DNA from: Flavobacterium pokkalii
GTDB taxonomy: Bacteria > Bacteroidota > Bacteroidia > Flavobacteriales > Flavobacteriaceae
Assembly: GCF_014596575.1 (NCBI RefSeq)
Contig: NZ_NASZ01000002.1
Location: 1-64,000, forward strand
Direction of reading: 5' to 3'
Length of the DNA: 64,000 nt
Positions 26,112-34,827 of the stretch are shown piece by piece. Position numbers and translations under genes: made by a program. The first letter of the stretch is position 1. Every line of letters begins with the position of its first letter. Under the pieces are notes generated by a model. That model was not told the origin of the DNA and made no database searches. It saw only the letters and a program-made list of their open reading frames with translations.

Positions 26112-28922
26112 ATGAGAAAAAATTATTTAGTTGTATTTCTTTTTTTGCTGACTTTAACAACGTTTGCACAAAAAGGGGTTGTTTCAGGAAAAATTTTAGA
26201 TGCTGCGGATAAATTTCCTTTACCCGGAGCGATGGTTCAGATTGCAGGACAAAATAAATATACCATTTCGGACGGAAACGGACGGTACGAATTTTTAAAC
26301 GTAGCTGCGGGTTCTTACGAAATTGAAATCCGATACATTGGGTATTCGCCGGCAAAAAATAATGTGACGGTGGTAGCCGGAAAAAACACTGTGGTGAATT
26401 TTAATCTACATACTTCGGGAACCGAATTAAACGAAGTAGTGGTTGGGGATGTTTTAAAAGGTCAGGCTAAAGCTTTAAGTCAGCAAAAATATAATAAAAA
26501 TATCAGTAACGTAATTTCATCTGATCAGGTAGGACGTTTTCCGGATGCGAATATCGGAGATGCTTTAAAACGCGTTCCGGGTGTTACGATGCAAAATGAC
26601 CAGGGTGAAGCTCGAAATATTATTATCCGAGGTTTGGCACCTTCTCTAAACTCAGTGACTCTAAACGGAGACCGAATTCCATCGGCTGAAGGGGATAATC
26701 GTAATGTACAAATGGACTTGATTCCGTCGGATATGATTTCGACAATTGAAGTTAATAAAACGCTAACTTCTGATATGGATGCCGATGCGATTGGAGGTTC
26801 AGTAAATTTAATTACCAGAGCTACTCCAAACGGAGAGAGAATCTCGGCTACAGTGGCGGGAGGGTATTTACCTATTCGTGAAAAAGCTTCTTATACTGCC
26901 GGATTTGTGTATGGAAATCGTTTTTTCAATGATAAATTCGGAGCTGTGGTAAGTGGTTCTTACAATAATGTAGATTATGGTTCGGACAACGTAGAAAATG
27001 AATGGACAAAAGATGAATTTGGAAACGAGTTTTTACAGGCTGCCGAAATCAGAAAGTATGATGTACAACGTATTCGTCGTAGTGCTTCAGTTGCTTTGGA
27101 CTATAAATTTGATGCAAATAATACCATTTTTGCCAATGCGATTTACAACTGGAGAGATGATAGAGAAAATCGTTTCAGAACTACTTATGATGATATCGAA
27201 GCTATTTATGATGGGGAAGATATTATTGGCTTTGAAGGTCGTGTAAAACGTCAGACTAAAGGTGGAGTAGATAATAACCGAAACAAAGGAAGAAGATTAG
27301 AAGATCAAAGAGTTCAAAATTATTCCCTTCGTGGAGAACATTTAATTAATTCCAAATTAGATTTAGATTGGTCAGCTAATTATTCAAAAGCCAGAGAATA
27401 CCGTCCGGGAGAGCGTTATATCGAGTACCGTCAAAAAGGATTAGATATTTTTCAGGATTTTTCAGAAAATAAATTTCCTTTGGTAACTTCAGATGGTGAG
27501 TCATTAGATAAATTAAAATTTGATTCGGTTACTGAAAATACCGATGATACTTCAGAAAGTGAATTTGGTGCTAAAGTAAATATTCGTATTCCTTTTACTA
27601 TTATTCCAACGGAAAAAGGAAGGTTAAGAACAGGTCTTAGATTGCGTATGAAAGAGAAAATGAGAAACAATAATTTCTTTACTTACGAATCAATCAATGA
27701 TGATATGGCTTTATTATCGGATGTTCCAACGAGTTTTTTTGATGGAAAAGGATTTAATCCGGGAGACAAATATGTGCCGGGAACTTTTGCTTCGGCTAAC
27801 TTCTTAGGGAATTTGGATTTGAACAATCCAACCTTATTTGACAAAGAAGCTGATCCAGCCGAATATTTAGCGGTAAATTATAAAGCCAAAGAAAAAATTT
27901 ATGCCGCTTATGTAAGATGGGATCAGGAATTTAATGATAAATTATCTATGGTTTTGGGTTTCCGTTCAGAAACTACACGCATCGATTACACCGGAAATCG
28001 CGTATTAGACGAAGAAGAATTAGAAGGAGAAATCAATACAAAAAATACCTATACGAATGTTTTGCCAAGTATCTCATTGCAGTACAATGCTACTGACAAT
28101 TTGGTTTTAAGAGCGGCAGCAACAACCGCTTTGGCAAGACCTAATTATTATGCCTTAGCACCTTATGTAAACAATATTGCTTCGGATAAAGAAATTACTG
28201 CCGGAAATCCGGATTTGGATGTTACTTATTCGTATAATTATGATTTTATGGCTGAGAATTATTTCAAATCTGTTGGTTTGATTTCAGGAGGTGTTTTCTA
28301 TAAAAGATTAAATGATTTTATTTATAATTATAGTGATAACCAATATACAACCGCTAAGTTTGCTGCTGATTTTCCAAATCAGGTTAACCCAATTCCAACA
28401 GGTGAAAACTGGTCATTTGTACAATCCAGAAACGGAAAAAGTGTAGATGTTTACGGATTTGAAGTAGCTTTACAACGTCGATTGGATTTTTTACCTGGTA
28501 AATTCTTAAAAGGTTTCGGAATCTATTTAAATTATACTTATACCAAATCGAAAGCGAAGGGAATAGCTGATGAAGATGGAAACGAAAGAGATAATGTAAG
28601 TCTTCCGGGAACAGCACCTCACATGTTTAACGGTTCCTTGTCTTGGGAAAATAAACGTTTTTCTGCCAGAGTTTCTACGAATTTTGCTGCTGATTACTTA
28701 GATGAATTAGGAGCAGACAGCTACCAGGATAGTTATTATGACAAGCAATTTTTCTTAGATGCAAATGCAGCTTACAAAATCACGCCAAACATTCGTCTTT
28801 TTGCGGAAGCAAATAACTTAACCAATCAGCCGTTGCGTTATTATCAGGGAGTTGCTTCAAATACGAAACAAGTAGAATACTATCAGGCTCGTTTTAACTT
28901 TGGTTTAAAATTTGACTTTTAA
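26112..28922 (+). CDS. TonB-dependent receptor paired with a phytase
   Basis: 936 aa. Signal peptide 1-20 ending TFAQ, then a carboxypeptidase-regulatory-like domain (24-110: VSGKILDAADKFPLPGA, GRYEFLNVAAGSYEIEIRYIGY), a plug (NIGDALKRVPGVTMQND, IIIRGLAPSLNSVTLNGDRIP, TIEVNKTLTSDMDADAIGGSVNL) and a large barrel. The plug signatures match the Xanthomonas/Caulobacter-type receptor class rather than SusC, and no SusD follows. The phytase lipoprotein gene begins 73 nt downstream, so the receptor probably imports inositol phosphates or a released product; this is inferred from context only. Confidence 0.88.
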   Translation: MRKNYLVVFLFLLTLTTFAQKGVVSGKILDAADKFPLPGAMVQIAGQNKYTISDGNGRYEFLNVAAGSYEIEIRYIGYSPAKNNVTVVAGKNTVVNFNLHTSGTELNEVVVGDVLKGQAKALSQQKYNKNISNVISSDQVGRFPDANIGDALKRVPGVTMQNDQGEARNIIIRGLAPSLNSVTLNGDRIPSAEGDNRNVQMDLIPSDMISTIEVNKTLTSDMDADAIGGSVNLITRATPNGERISATVAGGYLPIREKASYTAGFVYGNRFFNDKFGAVVSGSYNNVDYGSDNVENEWTKDEFGNEFLQAAEIRKYDVQRIRRSASVALDYKFDANNTIFANAIYNWRDDRENRFRTTYDDIEAIYDGEDIIGFEGRVKRQTKGGVDNNRNKGRRLEDQRVQNYSLRGEHLINSKLDLDWSANYSKAREYRPGERYIEYRQKGLDIFQDFSENKFPLVTSDGESLDKLKFDSVTENTDDTSESEFGAKVNIRIPFTIIPTEKGRLRTGLRLRMKEKMRNNNFFTYESINDDMALLSDVPTSFFDGKGFNPGDKYVPGTFASANFLGNLDLNNPTLFDKEADPAEYLAVNYKAKEKIYAAYVRWDQEFNDKLSMVLGFRSETTRIDYTGNRVLDEEELEGEINTKNTYTNVLPSISLQYNATDNLVLRAAATTALARPNYYALAPYVNNIASDKEITAGNPDLDVTYSYNYDFMAENYFKSVGLISGGVFYKRLNDFIYNYSDNQYTTAKFAADFPNQVNPIPTGENWSFVQSRNGKSVDVYGFEVALQRRLDFLPGKFLKGFGIYLNYTYTKSKAKGIADEDGNERDNVSLPGTAPHMFNGSLSWENKRFSARVSTNFAADYLDELGADSYQDSYYDKQFFLDANAAYKITPNIRLFAEANNLTNQPLRYYQGVASNTKQVEYYQARFNFGLKFDF

Positions 28923-28995
28923 TAATAAATAATAATTAATGATAAAGTTGGCAGGGTAATTTTATCCTGTCACTTTTTCGTTTAAAAGAAATAAA

Positions 28996-30054
28996 ATGAA
29001 AACTATACATACTATTGTAGCTGTAACAGCAGCATTGACATTAAATTCCTGTGGAAGTTCTTTAGCACCTGTTAGAAAAGATGCTCTAAAACCCACAATT
29101 GTTACCCAAAAATTACCTCATGATACTGATGATCCTTCCATTTGGATTCATCCTGCAGATGTTTCCAAAAGCATTATTGTGGGTACCGATAAAGATTCTG
29201 ATGGCGGATTGTATGCCTTTGATTTGCAGGGAAAAATTTTAAAAAAATCCATTCCTTTACAAAGACCCAACAATGTAGATATTGCTTACGGATTAGTAAT
29301 AAACGGCAAAAAAGTGGATGTGGCCGTAACTACCGAAAGAGAAAACAACAAAATCAGAGTGTTTCGTCTGCCGGATTTAGAGTCGATTGATAATGGCGGA
29401 ATTGCTGTTTTTGAAGGAGAAACAATGCGCGACCCAATGGGAATTGCTTTATATACGCGTCCGTCCGACCATAAAATTTTTGCTATAGTGGGAAGAAAAG
29501 AAGGTCCTTCCGGAAGTTACTTATGGCAGTACGAATTGAGCGATTCCGGAAACGGAACGGTAATAGGAAATGTAGTGCGTAAATTTGGAAATTACAGCGG
29601 TAAAAAAGAAATTGAAGCCATTGCCGTAGATAATGAATCAGGAACGGTTTATTATTGTGATGAGCAATTTGGAATCCGAAAATATAAGGCTAATCCGGAT
29701 GAAAATGATAATAATGAGATGGCTCTTTTTGGTCAAAATGATTTTAAATCGGATCATGAAGGGATTGCCATTTATAAAAAATCAGCGACTGAAGGTTATA
29801 TTTTGGTGTCCAATCAGCAAGCCAATACTTTTATGGTGTATCCAAGAGAAGGAGCTAATGGAAATCCGAATGAATATCCATTATTGGCCGAAATTCCAAC
29901 TTCGACCATTGAATGTGATGGAGCTGATGTAACGAATGTAAATTTAGGCGGCAGTTTCCAAAACGGACTTTTTGTAGCGATGAGCAATGGCAGAACTTTT
30001 CATTATTACAGTTGGGATAGTATTCAGCAATTGATTGATGCAGCTAAAAAGTAA
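28996..30054 (+). CDS. Beta-propeller phytase (3-phytase) lipoprotein
   Basis: 352 aa. The signal peptide ends in a lipobox TLNSC (residues 15-19), so the enzyme is lipid-anchored. The body matches beta-propeller phytases: HDTDDPSIWIHPAD near 43-56, GTDKDSDGGLYAFDLQGK, LQRPNNVDIAYG, EGPSGSYLWQYEL, KEIEAIAVDNESGTVYYCDEQFGIRKY, DFKSDHEGIAIY. The many Asp/Glu residues serve calcium and phosphate sites. It would release phosphate from phytate at the cell surface and is probably co-transcribed with the TonB receptor upstream. Confidence 0.92.
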   Translation: MKTIHTIVAVTAALTLNSCGSSLAPVRKDALKPTIVTQKLPHDTDDPSIWIHPADVSKSIIVGTDKDSDGGLYAFDLQGKILKKSIPLQRPNNVDIAYGLVINGKKVDVAVTTERENNKIRVFRLPDLESIDNGGIAVFEGETMRDPMGIALYTRPSDHKIFAIVGRKEGPSGSYLWQYELSDSGNGTVIGNVVRKFGNYSGKKEIEAIAVDNESGTVYYCDEQFGIRKYKANPDENDNNEMALFGQNDFKSDHEGIAIYKKSATEGYILVSNQQANTFMVYPREGANGNPNEYPLLAEIPTSTIECDGADVTNVNLGGSFQNGLFVAMSNGRTFHYYSWDSIQQLIDAAKK

Positions 30055-30425
30055 ATTAGTTTTTTAACCGCAGATTACACAGATTAGCACAGATTGATTT
30101 CTGTGAGCTTAATTTTTTAATTCGTTAAATCTGTGGCTTCTATAAAAATCAATAGAAATGGCTTTTAAGCCATTTTAAAATTACAATTGACAAAAGGCTT
30201 TAGCCAAAATCTTAATAAGGATTTCGACTAGAGCCTTTTTGTTTTGTATAATTTAATCATCTGGCTAAAGCCAGACGCAATTGATACAAGAGTAAAGATT
30301 CTAAAATTAAAAAGCAAGCTTTGAATTTTGCAGGATCTGTTTATGTATGAAATTTTGTAATGATGCTTTTAAATTTGAAATACAATCAAAAAATATTATA
30401 ATTAACTTAGGGTAGATATATTAGT
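30055..30425. repeat. Gene-free cluster of palindromic repeats downstream of the phytase gene
   Basis: No gene is visible. From left to right: an AACCGCAGATT-type repeat with a matching AAATCTGTGG part (30064-30140); a near-palindrome AAATGGCTTTTAAGCCATTT (30156-30175); a long imperfect hairpin from AAAAGGCTTTAGCC to GAGCCTTTTT (30190-30240) that can serve as the phytase terminator; and the palindrome CTGGCTAAAGCCAG (30263-30276). The remainder to 30425 is AT-rich without evident structure. Confidence 0.65.
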
Positions 30426-30827
30426 TTATATCGTTTTAATATTTAATATCACTAATTGATTTTTAAACATTAGTAAATTGTATTGTTGTTTTTCAAGCAT
30501 ATTTTGAAAAATTTTTAAATTGCTTTTGGTATATGTTTTATTGTTCTTTAGGTCTTGAAAAACCTTGTCTGAGAGTTCTTTTTCAAAGGATTTTTTATAT
30601 AAAGTTAGTAATTGCCCAAATGATACATTGGTATATATTTGATGGTTTTCACCATCATACAAGTCTATATAATCTTGGAGTATTTCTTGAACTTCTAGGT
30701 GTAATTTTTGTGTGGCTAGAAAAACACCTAATAAATTATTTTTTTCTTCAGTTAAGTCTGAATTAAACGTTTTATGGTATGTCAACCAAGCAATAACTAA
30801 TCCTGCTATCCCTATAAATATATCCAT
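30426..30827 (-). CDS. Small hypothetical protein with one N-terminal membrane helix
   Basis: 133 aa, not recognised. Residues 2-17 are a hydrophobic helix (DIFIGIAGLVIAWLTY), followed by a mostly alpha-helical cytoplasmic or periplasmic part rich in Lys, Leu, Gln and Asn. It is isolated, has no partner gene, and sits between two repeat-containing gaps, which suggests a variable island. Coding status rests on an open frame of this length with a plausible membrane start. Confidence 0.5.
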   Translation of the reverse strand: MDIFIGIAGLVIAWLTYHKTFNSDLTEEKNNLLGVFLATQKLHLEVQEILQDYIDLYDGENHQIYTNVSFGQLLTLYKKSFEKELSDKVFQDLKNNKTYTKSNLKIFQNMLEKQQYNLLMFKNQLVILNIKTI

Positions 30828-30913
30828 ACTTTTTTTTCAAATATAAGAAAATAAAAATGGTATCTGTTTTTACAAATGTCTTAATTTTTTATAAGTTAGT
30901 ATTTCACCGGCTA

Positions 30914-30934
30914 GCGCAAGCGTTCCGCTTGTGC
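30914..30934. repeat. GCGCAAGCG hairpin repeat
   Basis: GCGCAAGCG and CGCTTGTGC flank a three-base loop (one G-T pair). Its GC-rich composition stands out from the AT-rich surroundings, suggesting a dispersed repeat unit. Confidence 0.5.
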
Positions 30935-30971
30935 CCGTAAAGCAAAACGATTAAAAACAAGTATTCAGCCC

Positions 30972-31018
30972 AAAAACACAAAACCCGATAACTGAAAAGT
31001 TTCGGGTTTTGTGTTTTT
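30972..31018 (-). terminator. Terminator of pckA
   Basis: A 17-bp perfect stem, AAAAACACAAAACCCGA against TCGGGTTTTGTGTTTTT, with a 13-base loop, 22 nt after the pckA stop. Symmetry allows use in both directions. Confidence 0.85.
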
Positions 31019-31039
31019 ATAATAAAATAGTTAGTCGGC

Positions 31040-32629
31040 TTATACTGTTGGTCCTCCGGCTAAAATTTCATCATTAGCGTAGGATTCAAATTTTATAAAA
31101 TTAGATTTGAATTTTTGAGCCAGTTCGCGCGCTTTTATATCGTATAAGTTTTTGTCTTCCCAGGTGTTTCTCGGATTCAAAATTTCGCTTGGTACTTCCG
31201 GGCAGGTTTCCGGAATAGCCATTTTAAAAACCGTATGATTGTGATAGTTTACGTTGTCCAGTTCGCCGTTTAAAGCAGCCGTAATCATAGCGCGGGTGTA
31301 TTTTAATTTCATTCGGCTGCCCGTCCCGTAAGCTCCTCCGGTCCAGCCGGTATTAATTAGCCAGACTTTTACATCGGTGTCTTTCATTTTTTGGCTCAGC
31401 ATTTCGGCATATTTTGTGGGATGCAGCGGCATAAAAGGCGCTCCAAAACAAGCCGAAAAATTAGGTTGTGGTTCGTTAATTCCGGCTTCGGTTCCTGCAA
31501 TTTTAGCCGTATAACCGGAAATAAAATGATAGGCAGCCTGACCCGGAGTTAGTCGGGCAATAGGAGGCAGGATTCCAAAAGAATCTGCCGTCAGGAAAAA
31601 GATATTTTTAGGATTACTGCCAATAGAACCCGGCTGAATGTTATGAATGTGTTCAATCGGATAACTTACCCGTGTATTGGGAGTAACCGAAATATCGGTA
31701 TAATCGACTTCGTTAGTGCCTTTTTTGAAAACGATATTTTCTAACAATGCGCCTCTTTTTATCGCATTAAAAATATCAGGTTCATTTTCTTCGCTTAAGT
31801 TAACTACTTTAGCATAACAGCCGCCTTCAAAATTAAAAACGGTATTTTCACTAGTCCATCCGTGTTCGTCATCACCAATTAATTTTCGGTTGGGGTCAGC
31901 CGAAAGAGTCGTTTTTCCGGTCCCGGAAAGTCCAAAGAAAATAGCGGTTTCTCCATTTTTACCCACATTGGCACTGCAATGCATCGATAAGGTATTTTTA
32001 AAAACAGGCAGTATAAAATTCAAAGCCGAGAAAACGCCTTTTTTCATTTCGCCCGTATAGGCCGTTCCTCCGATGATGATGGTTTTTCGGCTAAAGTTTA
32101 AGATGGCGAAATTTCCCTGACGGGTTCCGTCTGTTTCCGGATCAGCCTGGAAACTGGGTGCGCAAATTAAAGTCCAGTCGGGTGAAAAATTAGCGAATTC
32201 TTCTGTCGTTGGTCTCAGAAACATATTGTAAGCAAAGAGATTTTCCCAGGGCGTTTCGGTAATTACACGAACATTTAACCGGTAATTCGGGTCGGCACAC
32301 ACATAAGCATCTCTGGCAAAGAGTTCTTTATTGGATAGATAGTCGGTTAGTTTGGTATATAGTGCATCAAATTTTGCAGCTTCAAAAGGAATATTGATAT
32401 CACTCCACCACACTTCATTTTCAGTAATGCTGTCTTTGACAATAAAGCGATCCTGAGGCGAACGACCTGAAAATTTTCCCGTATTGATGGCTAAAGCTCC
32501 GGTGGAAGTTGCAATTCCTTCCCGGCGTTGCAGCGTCAAATCGTGCAGTTGTCCGGGAGTTAACTGGTAATGTATGTTGGCGTTTTTAATTCCGATATTT
32601 TCTAAAGAAAAAAGGCGTGTATCATTCAT
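31040..32629 (-). CDS. pckA: Phosphoenolpyruvate carboxykinase (ATP)
   Basis: 529 aa, normal for the ATP-dependent enzyme. GLSGTGKTTLSAD near 233-245 is the kinase-1a P-loop, GDDEHGW is the kinase-2 motif with metal-binding Asp, and LTPGQAAYHFISGYTAKIAGTE is the conserved active-site segment. SGRSPQDRFIV near the N-terminus binds the oxaloacetate carboxylate. It catalyses oxaloacetate to phosphoenolpyruvate, the entry to gluconeogenesis, useful when sugar acids and amino acids are the carbon source. Confidence 0.97.
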   Translation of the reverse strand: MNDTRLFSLENIGIKNANIHYQLTPGQLHDLTLQRREGIATSTGALAINTGKFSGRSPQDRFIVKDSITENEVWWSDINIPFEAAKFDALYTKLTDYLSNKELFARDAYVCADPNYRLNVRVITETPWENLFAYNMFLRPTTEEFANFSPDWTLICAPSFQADPETDGTRQGNFAILNFSRKTIIIGGTAYTGEMKKGVFSALNFILPVFKNTLSMHCSANVGKNGETAIFFGLSGTGKTTLSADPNRKLIGDDEHGWTSENTVFNFEGGCYAKVVNLSEENEPDIFNAIKRGALLENIVFKKGTNEVDYTDISVTPNTRVSYPIEHIHNIQPGSIGSNPKNIFFLTADSFGILPPIARLTPGQAAYHFISGYTAKIAGTEAGINEPQPNFSACFGAPFMPLHPTKYAEMLSQKMKDTDVKVWLINTGWTGGAYGTGSRMKLKYTRAMITAALNGELDNVNYHNHTVFKMAIPETCPEVPSEILNPRNTWEDKNLYDIKARELAQKFKSNFIKFESYANDEILAGGPTV

Positions 32630-32704
32630 AAGAAAGCTTGTTAAGTGTTTGTTCCGGTTTCTATATAAAGATAAAACATAAATTTGAGTTCCTCTTTTGA
32701 AATG

Positions 32705-33100
32705 CTAATTTTTAGCGGACTTTTTTGTGATATTATAGAACAAAACCGCCCAGGCACTAATTAATAGCAGTCCGCCAATAGGTGTTACAAATCCAATGAT
32801 CCTGAAGTCAAAAAACGGTGTAAGTTCATTGGTTGCCAATAAATAAATGGAGCCTGAAAACAACAGCACGCCCAAAAGCACCAGATTATAAATGATTGTT
32901 TTTGCTTTTGAAGTTAAGACTGGTACAAGTCCGATGAATAATAAAAAAAGAGCATGATACATCTGGTAGCGCACTCCCGTTTCAAAGGTTACTAATTGTT
33001 CTGCGTTCAATACTTTTTTTAGGGCATGAGCGCCAAAAGCGCCTAAGATGATAGCTATCATTCCGAGTATAGCGGCTGTAGAAATTGTTTTTTTATCCAT
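32705..33100 (-). CDS. DUF423 small membrane protein
   Basis: 131 aa from ATG at 33100; an in-frame extension to 33163 adds 21 residues that do not fit the family. The protein has four hydrophobic helices and the family segments AILGMIAIILGAFGAHALKK near the start and FETGVRYQMYHALFLLFIG near 40. The family is widespread and uncharacterised. It lies 75 nt upstream of pckA on the same strand; a functional link is not evident. Confidence 0.85.
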   Translation of the reverse strand: MDKKTISTAAILGMIAIILGAFGAHALKKVLNAEQLVTFETGVRYQMYHALFLLFIGLVPVLTSKAKTIIYNLVLLGVLLFSGSIYLLATNELTPFFDFRIIGFVTPIGGLLLISAWAVLFYNITKKSAKN

Positions 33101-33279
33101 TTTTGTTCTGTTTAGGTTCTCTACAAAAGTATTTGAAAACAAAGGAATCCGAAAGTTTTCCATAGGATAGTTTAGCTGGTATTATGCTAAAGTTTTGTGA
33201 ATTTTTATTTGAGATGCTGTTCTGAGAATAAATTAAGACTCAGGTTGTTTTTAACTTCTATTTATTTAGTGATTATCAC

Positions 33280-33310
33280 TTGTGACAGCACAAACATTTA
33301 CCTATTTTTG
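33280..33310 (+). promoter_or_regulatory. Promoter of the saccharopine-dehydrogenase-like gene
   Basis: TTG (33280-33282) and TATTTTTG (33303-33310) with a 20-nt spacer, 17 nt before the start codon; the match to the Bacteroidota consensus is good. Confidence 0.7.
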
Positions 33311-33327
33311 AGTTCTATTTCCCCGCT

Positions 33328-34686
33328 ATGAGACAGATTTTAATTATTGGTGCCGGTCGGTCGGCTTCTTCGTTGATACAATATCTTTTGGATAAATCGC
33401 AGGAAGAACAATTGCATTTGGTAATTGCCGATTTGTCTTTGGAATTGGCTCAGAAGAAAACCAATCATCATCCTAATGCGACTCCTATTGCTTTAGATAT
33501 TTTTGACGAAAGTCAAAGAAAAGCCGCTATTCAAAAGTCGGATATTGTGATTTCGATGTTGCCGGCGCATTTGCATATCGAAATTGCCAAAGACTGCGTG
33601 CATTTTCGAAAAAATTTGGTAACGGCTTCTTATATCAGTGATGCGATGCAGGAATTGGATGCTGAGGTGAAAAAAAACGGACTCATTTTTATGAACGAAA
33701 TGGGGCTTGATCCCGGAATTGACCACATGAGTGCCATGAAAGTCATTGATGAAATCAGGGAAAATGGCGGGAAAATGTTATTGTTTGAATCCTTTTGTGG
33801 CGGACTCGTAGCGCCAGAATCCGATACGAATCTTTGGAATTACAAATTTACCTGGGCGCCGCGTAATGTGGTTTTAGCAGGGCAGGGCGGTGTGGCCAAA
33901 TTTATTCAGGAGGGAACCTATAAATACATTCCGTACACCAGTTTGTTTCGTCGAACGGAGTTTTTAGAAGTTGATGGTTATGGGAAATTTGAAGCTTATT
34001 CGAACCGCGATTCTTTAAAATATCGCAGCATTTACGGTTTGGACGATATTCTTACTTTGTATCGGGGTACGATTCGAAAGGTGGGTTTTTCCAAAGCTTG
34101 GAACATGTTTGTGCAGCTTGGAATGACGGATGATTCCTATGTGATGGAAGATTCCGAGAATATGAGTTACCGTCAGTTTATGAATTCTTTTTTACCTTAT
34201 CATCCCACGGATTCGGTGGAAATAAAAACCCGTTTGTTGCTCAAGATTGATCAGGATGATATTATGTGGGATAAGTTGCTGGAATTGGATTTGTTCAATG
34301 ATAATAAAATCGTCGGACTCAAAAATGCGACTCCGGCTCATATTCTCGAAAAAATTCTCAGTGACAGTTGGACGCTTCAACCCGAGGACAAAGACATGAT
34401 TGTGATGTATCATAAATTTGGCTACGAAATTAACGGCAAAAAGGTACAAATGGATTCCCAAATGGTTTGCATTGGTCAGGATCAAACTTATACTGCTATG
34501 GCCAAAACGGTGGGATTGCCAGTAGCTATGGCAACCTTATTAATCCTAAACGGAAAAATAAAAACTCCGGGAGTTCAAATCCCCATTCGTAAAGAAGTCT
34601 ATGTACCCGTATTGAAGGAATTGGAACAATACGGTATTCACTTCAAAGAAAAGCCAATGCCTTATTTGGGGTATAAGTATAGTTGA
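33328..34686 (+). CDS. Saccharopine dehydrogenase family protein
   Basis: 452 aa. The N-terminal Rossmann fold shows ILIIGAGRSASSLIQYL with the GxGxxxS pattern, and SDIVISMLPAHLH and LVTASYIS follow; the C-terminal domain (NEMGLDPGIDHMSAM, GLVAPESDTNLWNYKFTWAPRN) matches the Lys9-like catalytic fold. In lysine metabolism this family links saccharopine to aminoadipate semialdehyde; bacterial members vary in substrate. The gene has its own promoter and terminator and no lysine genes beside it. Confidence 0.85.
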   Translation: MRQILIIGAGRSASSLIQYLLDKSQEEQLHLVIADLSLELAQKKTNHHPNATPIALDIFDESQRKAAIQKSDIVISMLPAHLHIEIAKDCVHFRKNLVTASYISDAMQELDAEVKKNGLIFMNEMGLDPGIDHMSAMKVIDEIRENGGKMLLFESFCGGLVAPESDTNLWNYKFTWAPRNVVLAGQGGVAKFIQEGTYKYIPYTSLFRRTEFLEVDGYGKFEAYSNRDSLKYRSIYGLDDILTLYRGTIRKVGFSKAWNMFVQLGMTDDSYVMEDSENMSYRQFMNSFLPYHPTDSVEIKTRLLLKIDQDDIMWDKLLELDLFNDNKIVGLKNATPAHILEKILSDSWTLQPEDKDMIVMYHKFGYEINGKKVQMDSQMVCIGQDQTYTAMAKTVGLPVAMATLLILNGKIKTPGVQIPIRKEVYVPVLKELEQYGIHFKEKPMPYLGYKYS

Positions 34687-34737
34687 TATTCGGGTAGTTT
34701 TTTTGTTGTACAGCATACATTGCTGTTGTAAAGGATG

Positions 34738-34782
34738 AAAAAATCCGCTTACTCTAAAATGAATGAACGGATTTTATTTTTT
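34738..34782 (+). terminator. Terminator after the saccharopine-dehydrogenase-like gene
   Basis: AAAATCCG and CGGATTTT pair across a loop of about 20 nt and are followed by ATTTTTT. A CTCTGCGGTTAAA repeat fragment lies between it and the next gene's stop. Confidence 0.65.
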
Positions 34783-34827
34783 ACTTAAGAGAACTTAGCG
34801 AAAATCTTAGCGTACTCTGCGGTTAAA

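Noticed and set aside
30901-30940. GC-rich hairpin as a terminator
   Set aside because: It has no T run and no gene ends near it on the matching strand; a dispersed repeat is a better reading.
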